From assembly GCF_001274895.1 (NCBI RefSeq), contig NZ_CP006841.1, positions 496,001 to 560,000 on the forward strand: a stretch of 64,000 bases of DNA, written 5' to 3'. Below, piece after piece: positions 1 to 9,451 of this stretch (within the stretch, counting starts at the first letter, position 1; each line of letters starts with the position of its first letter). The notes below the pieces were generated by a model that saw only the letters and a list, made by a program, of their open reading frames with translations, did no database searches and was not told where the DNA came from. A program made the translations under genes and the position numbers. This DNA is from Corynebacterium lactis RW2-5. Lineage in GTDB: Bacteria > Actinomycetota > Actinomycetes > Mycobacteriales > Mycobacteriaceae.

Positions 1-89
1 ATGAGGCGCAGCTCGAAGAGCAGGAGCTCGAAGAGGCTGACGACGAGGGCATGGTCGACCAGACCGCCGACAAGGACGACGAGAAGTAA
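1..89 (+). CDS. rplQ: 50S ribosomal protein L17, C-terminal end (partial)
   Basis: The window opens inside a reading frame (codons starting at position 3) that encodes a very acidic Glu/Asp-rich tail and stops with TAA at 87-89. A strong terminator follows, then truA. In Corynebacterium and Mycobacterium the gene before truA is rplQ, whose product L17 sits near the peptide exit tunnel of the large subunit, and actinobacterial L17 carries an acidic C-terminal extension of this kind. The identification rests on position and composition only, because the conserved L17 core lies outside the window. Confidence 0.7.
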   Translation, partial: EAQLEEQELEEADDEGMVDQTADKDDEK

Positions 90-130
90 GTTTTTCTTGT
101 TCGAGTCCTCGACTCGTCTATAATTTCCAA

Positions 131-184
131 GGCAATCCCCGCCACTGCGCTGGTCACAGCGCGGAGGCGGGGATTGCCGCTTTT
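131..184 (+). terminator. Rho-independent terminator after rplQ
   Basis: A perfect 13-bp stem pairs GGCAATCCCCGCC (131-143) with 166-178. A second perfect 6-bp stem is nested inside it (GCGCTG 147-152 with CAGCGC 157-162), and TTTT follows at 181-184. It closes the ribosomal protein/rpoA operon and separates it from truA. Confidence 0.9.
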
Positions 185-213
185 AGCCGAATATTTCGGT
201 CCACCTTAACCGC

Positions 214-219
214 TACAAT
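214..219 (+). promoter_or_regulatory. Candidate -10 box for a leaderless truA transcript
   Basis: TACAAT lies 9 nt upstream of the GTG start at 229, and no Shine-Dalgarno sequence is visible between them. This geometry puts the transcription start on or beside the start codon, as is common for leaderless mRNAs in corynebacteria. No convincing -35 element was seen. Confidence 0.4.
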
Positions 220-228
220 CTTTAAACC

Positions 229-1155
229 GTGACTACTTTAGGACAAGGCGACGATGATGGGCGCGCACAAACAGTGCGGCTGCGCCTGGACATCGCCTAT
301 GACGGCACGGATTTCCACGGTTGGGCGTCCCAGCGGGACACCCCCGAAGGTGTTCCGGTACGAACTGTGCAAACGACTGTAGAGCAGACCCTGGCAAAGG
401 TTCTTCGCGTGCCCGTGAACCTCACGGTCGCCGGCCGAACCGATGCCGGAGTGCATGCCTCCGGCCAGGTCGCCCACGTCGATGTCCCCTCAGCGAGTCT
501 CTATACGCGGTCGATTGGCGGCGACCCCTCACGCCTGGTGCGTAGGGTCGCGCGGCTACTTCCGTCGGATGTGACGCTGCGCGCCGCAAGTTTCGCCCCG
601 GACGGATTCGACGCCCGCTTCTCCGCGCTGCGGCGCCACTACGTCTACCGTGTCACGACCGCTCCCAGCGGCGCTCTGCCAACTAGGGCTCGGGACACCT
701 CGGAGTGGAATCGTCCGGTTGATCTGGAGAAGATGCGCCGCGCCGCGGAGGCGCTGATAGGTCTCAACGACTTTGCGGCCTTCTGCCGCTTCAAGCCGCA
801 CGCGACGACAATCCGGGACCTGCAGCGGTTCGAGTGGGTGGACGTGTCGTCGGAAAGCGAACCGGAGTTATATGAGGCGCGGGTGAGCGCGGATGCTTTC
901 TGCTGGTCAATGGTCCGGTCGCTGGTGGGGGCGTGCCTGAGCGTTGGGGAGGGGCGTAGACCGGAGACCTTCACACGTGATTTGCTGAAGGAGACTAAGC
1001 GCTCTTCGCTCGTGCCGGTGGCGGAAGCCCGGGGGCTGTCTCTGGTCGGGGTCGACTACCCGACGGACGCGGAGCTTGCCTCCAGGGCAGAGAGCACTCG
1101 CGGGCTGCGGCGCAACCCCTCCGCCGAATGCAGGGAATGTTCCTCCGAGGGCTAG
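229..1155 (+). CDS. truA: tRNA pseudouridine(38-40) synthase TruA
   Basis: TruA isomerises uridine to pseudouridine at positions 38-40 of the tRNA anticodon arm. The 308-residue product has the family signature [10 protein letters not shown] at residues 68-77, with catalytic Asp72 inside it. It also has the N-terminal [10 protein letters not shown] motif (23-32) and the conserved RRHYVYR and SFCW/MVR-type segments further on. The C-terminal 30 residues are Arg-rich and not conserved in the family. The GTG start lacks a Shine-Dalgarno but follows a -10-like TACAAT at leaderless spacing. The position after rplQ matches other Mycobacteriales. Confidence 0.95.
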   Translation: MTTLGQGDDDGRAQTVRLRLDIAYDGTDFHGWASQRDTPEGVPVRTVQTTVEQTLAKVLRVPVNLTVAGRTDAGVHASGQVAHVDVPSASLYTRSIGGDPSRLVRRVARLLPSDVTLRAASFAPDGFDARFSALRRHYVYRVTTAPSGALPTRARDTSEWNRPVDLEKMRRAAEALIGLNDFAAFCRFKPHATTIRDLQRFEWVDVSSESEPELYEARVSADAFCWSMVRSLVGACLSVGEGRRPETFTRDLLKETKRSSLVPVAEARGLSLVGVDYPTDAELASRAESTRGLRRNPSAECRECSSEG

Positions 1156-1210
1156 CGCTCGAGGCATGCGAATGAATGTTTTCCTACGATAACTGAGGAG
1201 TTTACGAAAC

Positions 1211-3262
1211 TTGGTTTGGCCGATTATAGCCCTGGTGCTGTTACTGATCATCCCGGGAGCCACAGTGGCGTTTGCTGCCGGGGTTCGCTCTGCGTGGGCC
1301 CTAGCTATCGGCCCCGCAGTGACCTTTTCCATCCTCGGCGTGGCAGCTTGGCTCTACGGCGCCATCGACGTTCGCTACGGCCTCGGGAGCGCAGCGCTAG
1401 CCTGGGCCGTCGGCATTGTCGCCGCGCTGTTGTGGCGGAAGCTAGTTTTCGCTCCTACCCAGCCGGCGAAGGGGCCAGCCGGGGCACGGGACGTGATTAT
1501 CCACGCGCTGCCGGCCGCCATTGGTGTCGTAGTGACCGCCGTCGTGCTGGCGACTACGGCTCTGACCAGGATTGCGGCGTCGGCGCAGGGGATGGAGTCC
1601 ATCCAGCAATCCTGGGATACGCTCTGGCACGCGTCGGTTATCAAGTCGATTGTCGAAAATGGCATGGCTTCGCCGACACGGATGGGTGAAATCCAAAACG
1701 TCGAGACCCATGCCGAATCCTTCTACCCGGCCGCGTGGCACGCTCTCGGAGGGGTGTTCGCAGAGATTTCTGGGGTCACCGTCACGGCGGACATGAACTA
1801 CCTCGGGGTGATTCTGCCGGCAATTCTGATTCCGCTGGCCGCAGCCACTCTCGCGTGGAGAATTGCCGACCGCTACAGTATCGAGTCCTCCTACGCCGCG
1901 GGCATCGCTGCGGTGGTCTCCGGCACGCTTCCCGTCCTGATGCCGATTGTCATCTTCGTCGGCGCTTGGCCCTACCAGGTGGCGATTGCTCTCGCCGTAA
2001 TCGTTTTTTCCTTCGTCACATCGGTGCCGAATTCGCCGGCCCGAATTCTGATCGCGTTCCTGGCATTTCTAGGAGCGGCGATGGTGCACCCCTCGGCAGT
2101 GCCGACGGTTTTGTTCCTGGGCGGATTCTGGTGGCTTTTCCACCGTGTGTGGTCACCCGTGCGCCCGGGACTGGGGCCTGTGAAGGCGAGGCTTGCCGAC
2201 GTCTGCCTGATTCTCGCCGTACTCCTTCCTGCTCTGGCTCTTTTGATTCCCCAGTGGGCGAGCGGCAGCGGGCAGAAGGACGACATCGTCGAGGTCAGCG
2301 CCGAGGTGGATGTGAGCCGCTTCGCCTCCTGGTACCGGGCCTTCACAATGCTTACCCGTCACTCGGAGGAGTACCGCCCGTTCTGGCTGATAATCCTATT
2401 GGGCTGCGCGGGCATCGCCCTGGTGACGCTGTCTCCCGGCGCACGGCGCCGTGCCTGGGTTCTGCCGGCGTGGCTGATGTCGGCAGTATTCGTCACGCAC
2501 GCAATTCGTCACTTCGCCGGGCCTGTTGGCTTCGTGCTGGCCAAGTACACTGACCTGCATTACTCGACGCCGCACCGACTCGTCATGGTTAGTGCGTTTG
2601 TCGTCTCCGCGACCGCAGGCGTGGCTGTTGCCAGGGCGTGCATCTGGATGGGCTCACTCCTGAAGTCGGCGGCTGCCGCCGCAACGGCAGTGGCAGTGTG
2701 TGCGGGCGGGCTGACCACATACGGCGTGGTGTACAACTCACAGGCCGCGGAGTTTGCGTACAGTTCTCCCCGTCAGTGGGAGCTGATCGGGCAAGCGGAC
2801 CTGAATGCGTTTGACTGGTTGGCAAAGCAGCCGGAGGCGCATGCCCATCGCACGTTCACCAGTCCGTCCCAGGGCTCGGGATGGATGTATGCCCGTAACG
2901 GACTTCCTGTGGTTTTCCCGCATTTTGATTGGCCGATTGCCAACAAGTACTCGGACACTGCAATGTTGTACTGGCACGCGGATTTCCTGGGGGCGGGCGA
3001 GCCGTGGGATAAGAAGGCCAAAAACGATGTGGACCGGGCGGCGGAGGCTCTGGATGTCGCGTTCATTTATGCGTCCCCTCCCGATATCTGGAAAGACAAG
3101 CCAACACCGCGACAGATGGGTGAGCGGCTTCCCGTTACTCCGGGCCTCGCCGAGGTCTATAGGGATAGGGAAGTAACCATCCATGCGGTCAGAGCTGTGG
3201 TGCCTGAACAGCGAATTGCCGAGATGAGAGCCACTTCGCCGGAGCCAGTATTCATTCCTTAA
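1211..3262 (+). CDS. Polytopic membrane protein (DUF6541-like) beside ESX-4
   Basis: This 683-residue protein starts with a TTG at 1211 that has a GAGGAG ribosome site 10 nt upstream. The first two thirds alternate hydrophobic segments with short loops (about a dozen predicted membrane spans), and the last 160 residues form a soluble, probably extracytoplasmic domain. The overall layout resembles DUF6541 membrane proteins and lipid-linked glycosyltransferase-like proteins of actinobacteria, but I see no catalytic motif that proves an activity. A large membrane protein in this spot between truA and the ESX-4 genes is also typical of mycobacteria. The function is unknown; a role in envelope glycan synthesis is only a guess. 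Confidence 0.75.
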   Translation: MVWPIIALVLLLIIPGATVAFAAGVRSAWALAIGPAVTFSILGVAAWLYGAIDVRYGLGSAALAWAVGIVAALLWRKLVFAPTQPAKGPAGARDVIIHALPAAIGVVVTAVVLATTALTRIAASAQGMESIQQSWDTLWHASVIKSIVENGMASPTRMGEIQNVETHAESFYPAAWHALGGVFAEISGVTVTADMNYLGVILPAILIPLAAATLAWRIADRYSIESSYAAGIAAVVSGTLPVLMPIVIFVGAWPYQVAIALAVIVFSFVTSVPNSPARILIAFLAFLGAAMVHPSAVPTVLFLGGFWWLFHRVWSPVRPGLGPVKARLADVCLILAVLLPALALLIPQWASGSGQKDDIVEVSAEVDVSRFASWYRAFTMLTRHSEEYRPFWLIILLGCAGIALVTLSPGARRRAWVLPAWLMSAVFVTHAIRHFAGPVGFVLAKYTDLHYSTPHRLVMVSAFVVSATAGVAVARACIWMGSLLKSAAAAATAVAVCAGGLTTYGVVYNSQAAEFAYSSPRQWELIGQADLNAFDWLAKQPEAHAHRTFTSPSQGSGWMYARNGLPVVFPHFDWPIANKYSDTAMLYWHADFLGAGEPWDKKAKNDVDRAAEALDVAFIYASPPDIWKDKPTPRQMGERLPVTPGLAEVYRDREVTIHAVRAVVPEQRIAEMRATSPEPVFIP

Positions 3263-3313
3263 TCTGTCTTAAGTATTAGCTATTGAGTTCGGCGTCGGGT
3301 AGGTTGGTGGACT

Positions 3314-4051
3314 ATGCGGACGAAAAAGATGTTGATGACCGGGGCCGTGGCCACTGCAATCTCCCTTTCCATGGTGGGGTGCAGCGGCATTACTGAGAGC
3401 GATTCGGACAAGGTCGCCTCCACGTCGCAACTGCAAACGCAGTCCCCGTCGGAAACCACTACGTCTAAGAAGCCTTCGCCGACGCAGTCGTCTGAAACGG
3501 AAGCAAAGCCGCAGGCGCTGTCCCGCGATACCGGAATTGTGGACGTCCCGGAGGCTGACTACACGCCGGCGGATGGCCCGAACGCCCGCATCTTCCAGTT
3601 GCAGGACGGGGCTACCAAGTGCTTCCTCAATAATCTGGGCGGCGACGCGTACCTCGCGTGCCAGACTCCGATTGCCAACCCACCAATGGTCGATGACGGA
3701 GCGGGAAATCAGGTTCCGGCTAATGCCGTGTCTTGGAATCCGGGTGGTGTCACTTACGAGGTGTTGACTTTCCCGCAGGCCTCGGAGATTCACACTCTCG
3801 CTACGAACCAGCGACTGAACGCTTTTGGCTTCACCTGCACCGCGCTCGGGCCCTCATCCGTGGAATGCTCCGGAGGGCCGGGCACTGCTCGTATTGACTC
3901 CGGGGTTGTCACTGGCGCTCAGATGCCCAAGCCTCCCGTGACAGGAGGTCAGCAGCCCGGCCCCGGCCAGGCGCCCGCACCGGCTCCGGCGCCTGAGCCC
4001 GGCCAGGGACTGCCGAAGTTGCAGGATTTGATTCCGGGAATTCCGGGGTAG
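3314..4051 (+). CDS. Putative lipoprotein with Pro-rich tail
   Basis: The 245-residue product begins with a basic n-region and hydrophobic stretch ending in the lipobox-like MVGC, so Cys23 should be lipidated after signal peptidase II cleavage. A Ser/Thr-rich linker (about 24-70) follows, then a compact domain (about 90-205) with four Cys that could form disulfides, then a Pro/Ala/Gly tail. I do not recognise the domain. The gene follows the membrane protein at 51 bp, and its last 143 bp overlap the convergent EccE-like gene, which is unusual. It may be an accessory envelope component of the ESX-4 neighbourhood, but this is inferred from location only. Confidence 0.7.
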   Translation: MRTKKMLMTGAVATAISLSMVGCSGITESDSDKVASTSQLQTQSPSETTTSKKPSPTQSSETEAKPQALSRDTGIVDVPEADYTPADGPNARIFQLQDGATKCFLNNLGGDAYLACQTPIANPPMVDDGAGNQVPANAVSWNPGGVTYEVLTFPQASEIHTLATNQRLNAFGFTCTALGPSSVECSGGPGTARIDSGVVTGAQMPKPPVTGGQQPGPGQAPAPAPAPEPGQGLPKLQDLIPGIPG

Positions 4052-5054
4052 CGGAAGAGGCGGGCCACTCAATCGGCTGCAGCGGCTTGATTGTGGTTAT
4101 AGACCGCGCCGTGTGCAGCAGCCAAACGTAGTCCTGAAATTCCAGGTAGGGGACGAAGCCTGTGGCGGTGCATGCCTGCGGGCTGTCCTGAAGCCTTATG
4201 ACGCGGGCTTGGAGAGCATCGACGTCGTCGCAACCAACGTCCAGAACGAGGCAATCAATTGTGGGATCCCCTTGGCTGGGGACCAGCACCGCGCCGGCGG
4301 CCAGCGTCGCAGCGAAGTAGGGCTGTCGTAAAGTCCGGATTCCTACTCTGTAGCCCGCCTGTAGCGCCGCGAGAATCACACTTTCGATCCCTTTCTGGGC
4401 GGCAGCTCCGGAAATGAGCACGTGCAGGAGGGGAACCTCTCCCAACCTCATCGTCACGGGGCGCCCGGTTTCTCCGATACCGAGGACTATCGACGCCGGC
4501 GGTGGTAGCTCGATACTGCGGGCCTTGGTAAACCACAAATGCGGGGTGCGCGCTAGCATTGGAGCCCCTCCTGACCTGCGCAGCTCCACTGTTGCAGGCG
4601 ACGTGGGGAGGTTCTCGAGCCGCCTCGCCCTAGTCCCGAGCAGCATTAGACGGTGCGCGAGGAACTCAGCGGTTGCCGCCACTGCGGCATCCGCCCGGTC
4701 AGTGCCGCTACGTTCCTCTGCTCCGGCGGGGTGGTCAATCATCGCAACGAGTTCAACCCAGTCCTGTCGGTCAGCGCTGATGCCGCGGGATATCGGTTCC
4801 TCGAGGGACCCGAGCCCTCCTGGAGCAACCCGGTGAATTTTCAGGGTGGAGACCGAGTGTGGGGAGTCCTCGACGAGGCCGACGATGTCAGGGGATTCCA
4901 ACTGCTTCGATAACCCCGGCGTAACGCGAAAGCCCAGTTCGATGCCAACGTGGGGCCGTCGGAAAGCGTCGCGGAGGCTACGGCCGCGGAAAGAGATATG
5001 GGCCACGGCGGTTCCGACGACACTGACACCGATGAGTGAAGCCGCGATGCTCAT
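3909..5054 (-). CDS. EccE-like ESX-4 component (putative)
   Basis: The 381-residue product has one N-terminal hydrophobic segment (about residues 1-20) followed by a soluble domain and a Pro/Ala-rich tail. The start ATG at 5054 is preceded by a GGGGG-containing ribosome site. It is divergent from eccB and sits where eccE is found in several non-tuberculous mycobacterial ESX-4 loci. The plan of a membrane anchor plus cytosolic domain fits EccE, which lies at the periphery of the type VII membrane complex, but I could not identify a diagnostic motif, and EccE usually has two membrane helices. The 3' end overlaps the lipoprotein gene tail to tail by 143 bp. The assignment is mostly from context. 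Confidence 0.5.
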   Translation of the reverse strand: MSIAASLIGVSVVGTAVAHISFRGRSLRDAFRRPHVGIELGFRVTPGLSKQLESPDIVGLVEDSPHSVSTLKIHRVAPGGLGSLEEPISRGISADRQDWVELVAMIDHPAGAEERSGTDRADAAVAATAEFLAHRLMLLGTRARRLENLPTSPATVELRRSGGAPMLARTPHLWFTKARSIELPPPASIVLGIGETGRPVTMRLGEVPLLHVLISGAAAQKGIESVILAALQAGYRVGIRTLRQPYFAATLAAGAVLVPSQGDPTIDCLVLDVGCDDVDALQARVIRLQDSPQACTATGFVPYLEFQDYVWLLHTARSITTIKPLQPIEWPASSATPEFPESNPATSAVPGRAQAPEPVRAPGRGRAADLLSREAWASERQ

Positions 5055-5168
5055 AGAAAAATCCCCCCGATTTTCCCCTTTGATTTGTGCTCTGGTCGCA
5101 GATTACCCGTGGAGGGCTTAATCTGCAGTGCGAAGAGTATTTGTGGGGGAAAATTCTTGGGGGAAAGT

Positions 5169-6587
5169 ATGCCTCGTACGCCAACAACGCCTGCGCAGGT
5201 CAGCGGGCATAGGTTTCTATTTCGAAGGATTGAGCACGCGCTAGTTCGCGCTGATGCGAGAATGCTGCACGATCCGCTGCGCACTCGCGGCCGGGCGCTG
5301 GTTGTGGGAGGGGCACTGGTCGCGATTATGGCGGCAGGTACCGCAGTACTCACTCTGGTTCGTCCGGGGGCTGCGGCTGTGGCGGAGGCGGACCTACTTG
5401 TGGTGGAAGGCTCGCAGGCGATGTACGTCAGGGTGGATAAGCGCCTGCATCCAGTGGCGAATCTTGCCTCCGCCAGGCTAATTCTAGGGCAGCCAGCCGT
5501 GCCACAGCGGGTTCGCGAGGACGCCTTGGGCCGGGCGGAGATTGGCTTTCCCCTGGGTATTCCTGGCGCACCAAGGGTGCCAGCAGAGACTTTAACGCTC
5601 GATGCCGAGTCAGGTGTAGCCGTGGAGATGTGTGAGTACACTTCCTCTGAGCTGGCTGCAGCCCCGTCGATACGTAAGACCGTGACCAGGCTCGCAGATG
5701 CGGAGCAGGAGAGCGCGCGTGAAAACTCGTTGACTTTCCTCGCTCACGACGGGGTCCATACCTGGTTGATTCACCGTGGGAATCGAGCGCGCATCGACCC
5801 TGCTGATCCGGCGGTGTCCCGGGCACTTGGTATCGATGGGGCTCCGGTACGTCCTGTCGGGCAAGCAATGCTCCGCTCCATTCCGGAGGCTTCGCCCGTC
5901 GAAATTCCCGCCATCCCCAATCGCGGGCACTCGACGGGCTTCGCCGTCCCTTTCGACACCGTGGGCAATATTGTGCAGGTGCGCGACCGGCGCGTGGTAG
6001 TGCTTGCCGACGGCGCGGCCACCCTCACCAGCGTCCTCGGGGAACTGCTTGGAGCAGTAGGAAGTGTAGAGGAGGCCACGGAGGAACAGTTAGCGACCAT
6101 CCCGGTAGCGCCAGCGCTGAAGGTCAAAGGCCTTCCCGACGAACGGCCTGTTTTCTCCAGCGCAATCGGCTGGATGTGCTCGAGCAGGCACTACACGGGG
6201 CAGGCTGATGTCGGCAGGAGTCCGGGTGAGACGGTGGCGGAGCCCCGCGTGGCATGGAGCTCGGAGCAGCCTTCAGGCCGGGAGATTGCCTATCCTCACG
6301 CGGACGGGCAGGGGCCTGCAGTGGACGGTTTCATCGATGGCCGGGCAGAAAAGGCTCACGCACTTCCTGTCCGTACCGCAGGGACGATGCATCTGATTTC
6401 TCCGGAGGGCACCCGCTACAAGGTTCAGAATCGCACAGCGCTGAGCGAGCTGGGATTCGGTTACGCTGTGGCCATTGACTGGCCGATGCTTGCGCCGTTT
6501 AGGCTCGGCGCCGAGTTAACCAGGCAGGATTCACTTCGGCCCATCGGTTTGAGGGGAACTCCTCCTACTGCTAGCGCGCAGGAGTAG
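5169..6587 (+). CDS. eccB: Type VII secretion membrane protein EccB (ESX-4)
   Basis: EccB is a single-span membrane protein whose large extracytoplasmic domain forms the central periplasmic part of the ESX core complex. The 472-residue product has the family N-terminus (TTPAQVSGHRFLFRRIEHAL, then MLHDPLR) and one transmembrane helix at about residues 53-75, and the rest is extracytoplasmic. I chose ATG 5169 because it has GGGGGAAAG directly upstream and the family start MPRT; the frame is open 28 codons further upstream, but that stretch looks non-coding. It is divergent from the EccE-like gene and overlaps the convergent mycP by 57 bp. Confidence 0.92.
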   Translation: MPRTPTTPAQVSGHRFLFRRIEHALVRADARMLHDPLRTRGRALVVGGALVAIMAAGTAVLTLVRPGAAAVAEADLLVVEGSQAMYVRVDKRLHPVANLASARLILGQPAVPQRVREDALGRAEIGFPLGIPGAPRVPAETLTLDAESGVAVEMCEYTSSELAAAPSIRKTVTRLADAEQESARENSLTFLAHDGVHTWLIHRGNRARIDPADPAVSRALGIDGAPVRPVGQAMLRSIPEASPVEIPAIPNRGHSTGFAVPFDTVGNIVQVRDRRVVVLADGAATLTSVLGELLGAVGSVEEATEEQLATIPVAPALKVKGLPDERPVFSSAIGWMCSSRHYTGQADVGRSPGETVAEPRVAWSSEQPSGREIAYPHADGQGPAVDGFIDGRAEKAHALPVRTAGTMHLISPEGTRYKVQNRTALSELGFGYAVAIDWPMLAPFRLGAELTRQDSLRPIGLRGTPPTASAQE

Positions 6588-7808
6588 CCAGAGACACATT
6601 CCGCTGGCTAACAGTAGGAGAAGCCCCGCCGTGCGAGATCCGGGTTCGGAATCGGCTGACGGAGACGCGGATGGCACGGGCGAGACTTCTCTGGAGGACT
6701 GCGCGGTCAGATCCGCAGCGTCCCAGGACAGCGCCGCCGCCGGATTGAGCACGCCGTGTCCGATTTCAAGCGTTGAGTCGATAGGCGTTGCCGAGGAGAT
6801 AATCTTCTCGCGGACGGCAAAGGCAGAAAGCCACGGTTCGCGAGAAATGATTAGGGCGGCTGTGCCGGAGACTGCGGGAGCCGCGAAGCTGGTTCCTGCG
6901 ATAGGTCGCACAGTCCCCGGGCCGGATGCGGATTCGGTGACGTGAAGGTCGGCTAGTGCTTCCGCGTCGTTCGGGTCGGGACCGAGGACGGGTCCGCCCG
7001 GCGCGGAGATGTCTATCCACTGCCCGGTCAGAGAGTATGCCGTCGGGGCGAACTGTCCATCCTCACTCGTCTGCACCGCGCCGACGGCCACGACCTGAGA
7101 CAGTACCGCTGGCCAGGCGATGGCTCCTTCCTGACACGTGTCGCTGTTGTTTCCCGCCGCTGCGATGACTACTGCGCCCTCGCGCTCTGCCCTCTCGACG
7201 GCGCTGACCACCTCATTCACCCCGGGTGGTAGGTGCTCAGGGGAGGAGCATGAGGTCAGAGAAATATTGATGACTCGGGAGCCCCGGTCGAGTGCGATGT
7301 TGATGGCCTCTGCGAGGGAATATAGATCGCCGTGGCCGTCAGCGGTCTGCTTGATGGAGAGCAAGCGCGCGCCGGGCGCGACTCCTGCGAAAAGATCCTT
7401 CCCGGCGGTGCCCGCGATTATGCCTGCCACGAAGGTTCCGTGCGCATCACAGTCGACGAGGGCGCCGCCCCCGTCGGTAAGGTCTGCCCCGTCGATTACT
7501 TCACCTAGGCGCGAATGGGCGGATATTCCCGTGTCGATGACCGCAACGGTGACTCCGCTGCCCATGGACAAGGACCAGGCGCTGCGGAAATTCAGCATTT
7601 TTTCGAATTCAGTGGCGGAGTACACCACATCTTCGTTAGAGAGTCCGGTCGCTTGGCAGTGCTGCTGGGGTTGAGCATGGGCCAGCTCCGGAAGTGCGGA
7701 CATTCCGCTTAAAAGAGCTAGGAAAATTCCTGAGGTGCACCGCCACCTTCGGGCTTGGCGTATGCGTCCGGGAAGCGAGTTCAGCCATTTGTTGCGGGAG
7801 GAGATCAT
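6531..7808 (-). CDS. mycP: Mycosin MycP, ESX-4 subtilisin-like protease
   Basis: MycP is a membrane-anchored serine protease needed for type VII secretion and complex stability. The 425-residue product has a signal peptide ending near AHA-Q46 and the full catalytic triad: Asp92 (in VIDTGIS), His123 (in DAHGTFVAG) and Ser307 (in GTSFAAPAVSG). Asn220 (AAGNNSD) serves as the oxyanion residue. A C-terminal membrane helix (about 393-412) is followed by Arg-rich residues. Its start ATG overlaps the eccD stop (ATGA), which suggests translational coupling. All hallmark residues are present, so it should be active. Confidence 0.93.
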   Translation of the reverse strand: MISSRNKWLNSLPGRIRQARRWRCTSGIFLALLSGMSALPELAHAQPQQHCQATGLSNEDVVYSATEFEKMLNFRSAWSLSMGSGVTVAVIDTGISAHSRLGEVIDGADLTDGGGALVDCDAHGTFVAGIIAGTAGKDLFAGVAPGARLLSIKQTADGHGDLYSLAEAINIALDRGSRVINISLTSCSSPEHLPPGVNEVVSAVERAEREGAVVIAAAGNNSDTCQEGAIAWPAVLSQVVAVGAVQTSEDGQFAPTAYSLTGQWIDISAPGGPVLGPDPNDAEALADLHVTESASGPGTVRPIAGTSFAAPAVSGTAALIISREPWLSAFAVREKIISSATPIDSTLEIGHGVLNPAAALSWDAADLTAQSSREVSPVPSASPSADSEPGSRTAGLLLLLASGMCLWLLLRASSRRSSPQTDGPK

Positions 7809-9208
7809 TGAAATGCCCCGCTAATTAGCTCGGGGATGCCGATGAGGACTGCTACCAGGGGAAGCACGATTGCGATGGCGATTGCCTCGACAAACTCCGC
7901 GATGCGGCGCGTAACTGGGGATATTTGGTCGGAGGGAATCGCGACCAACAAGGTGGCGGCAAGCAGCGGTACTGCAATTGCGGTCGATACGTGCCAATTG
8001 CCAGTGCCGAATTGGTGGGCTGCGATAGCGAGCAGCACGGATACGGCTGACAAGGCCGCCGCGGCCGCGGGAAGGATACGCGCGTGGCCTCGCGAGTGCA
8101 CCGCGGCGAAAACGGCGACGGTTGCGCCCAGAGTCAATTGCCAGAGCGGCGCACCATGAGGGGCGGCAAACAGGACGAAGATGGTCGATACGGCCATGGC
8201 AGGTGCGAGTACCAGGGTGAAACCATCGAGATACCAACCGGCTCTTATCGGAGCGTCGGCCTTTGTCTCGACGGTGGAGGGCTCGTCAAATGGCTCCCCG
8301 GCAGCCGGGATGCGTGGCACTCGGATGCCCGCCAGCGAAATCGCTGCCGTGGGGCTGAGCAGGAGGGCTACGGTGGCTACAGCGACGACCGCAGCGGCAG
8401 CCCGGGACGGAGATCCCAGCAGCGTCAGGGCCAGGGGATAGCATCCGAGTGTGAGTCCAGCCACGATAGATCCGGACCCGAAGGTTGCGAATACCCGAGC
8501 GTATCCGGGGAAAACAGCATGGTCCGGGCGAAGTAGGAAGAAGGCTATCCCGGCAGCCAGAAGGGTCCCCGCAGCAGCGGCGGAGGGCTCCCAGGTGTCG
8601 AACATCGCAAATGGGTCGATGCCAGGCAAAGCGATGGCGCAGGTTATGGACACGGTTATCGCCTGGCAAACGAGAGCCGAGACTGTAGCTGGGGCCGCGG
8701 AGCGGGTAATCGCCACTCGAACCCCTGCGAACAGAGCCACTGCGGTTATGAAGCAGATTGCTGCCGCGAGCACGAAGTCAGTCCGACTCAGTGTCAGCAT
8801 CGCAGCGGAAAGAGCTCCCGTCGCCGCTAGCGCAGTGGTCCGGCCGACAAAGCCATCGACGATACCGATGCCCGAGCTGTTTTCGGCAAGTGCGTCCGCG
8901 GCGTCGTAAAGCCTTGGAGCGGGAGTCGGGCCGGGGTCGTTGGAGAGAACCAGCAGGTCCCCGTGCGAAACGGAGGTTTCGGCGAGGGTACTGCCAGCGG
9001 GAAGGGCCTCGCCGGTCGCCGTGGAGGTGCGCAGCTGCCACTGGGCCAGCGGATAGTCGGCAATATCGATGCCGAAGATGCGGATTATATCCGGAATCAG
9101 CGCTGCGGTCGGGACCGTCGTCGGCAGAGCGACATCAGCCCTAAGCCGCGTGATTTCCGATGGCGCTTGCGTTGCGTCAATGCGCACCCTGACAATTTCC
9201 CCCTGCAT
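7805..9208 (-). CDS. eccD: Type VII secretion channel protein EccD (ESX-4)
   Basis: EccD forms the multi-span vestibule of the ESX inner-membrane complex. The 467-residue product has an N-terminal ubiquitin-like domain (about residues 1-90, starting MQGEIVRVRI) followed by about eleven hydrophobic segments, as expected for the family. I chose ATG 9208, which follows a GGGGGAA ribosome site; an in-frame TTG 15 bp upstream is possible but would use that ribosome site as coding sequence. It is transcribed with mycP, which it overlaps by 4 bp, and is divergent from eccC across about 240 bp of regulatory DNA. Confidence 0.92.
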   Translation of the reverse strand: MQGEIVRVRIDATQAPSEITRLRADVALPTTVPTAALIPDIIRIFGIDIADYPLAQWQLRTSTATGEALPAGSTLAETSVSHGDLLVLSNDPGPTPAPRLYDAADALAENSSGIGIVDGFVGRTTALAATGALSAAMLTLSRTDFVLAAAICFITAVALFAGVRVAITRSAAPATVSALVCQAITVSITCAIALPGIDPFAMFDTWEPSAAAAGTLLAAGIAFFLLRPDHAVFPGYARVFATFGSGSIVAGLTLGCYPLALTLLGSPSRAAAAVVAVATVALLLSPTAAISLAGIRVPRIPAAGEPFDEPSTVETKADAPIRAGWYLDGFTLVLAPAMAVSTIFVLFAAPHGAPLWQLTLGATVAVFAAVHSRGHARILPAAAAALSAVSVLLAIAAHQFGTGNWHVSTAIAVPLLAATLLVAIPSDQISPVTRRIAEFVEAIAIAIVLPLVAVLIGIPELISGAFQ

Positions 9209-9430
9209 GTTGATTTCCCCCAAATGATGATTTCGCGCGGAGGTGCCTGACCCCGCGCATGCGTTTGTATTAAAAACTTTTACCCCATTGCGCGGATTCC
9301 GCTACTCGAATGGAGGTGGCTTCCCCTGCGCCGGTCCGGGCCGTGGTCTATTCTGAAGCCACTTCTCGTCGGGGATAGCGCTGATGAGCGCGGACGCAGA
9401 GGTAGGGGACAGATAATTTGTTGTGAACCC

Positions 9431-9441
9431 GGGGGGGGGGG
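9431..9441 (+). repeat. G11 homopolymer in the eccC ribosome-binding region
   Basis: Eleven consecutive G residues end 10 nt before the eccC GTG start at 9452, so the tract itself takes the place of the Shine-Dalgarno. A second tract of nine G (14700-14708) lies in the same locus, upstream of the esx genes. Such runs are prone to slipped-strand length change. Confidence 0.85.
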
Positions 9442-9451
9442 ATTTTTCAAC

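Noticed and set aside
5085..5168. N-terminal extension of EccB
   Set aside because: The 28 upstream codons have no family similarity, and ATG 5169 has a clear ribosome site and the standard EccB N-terminus.
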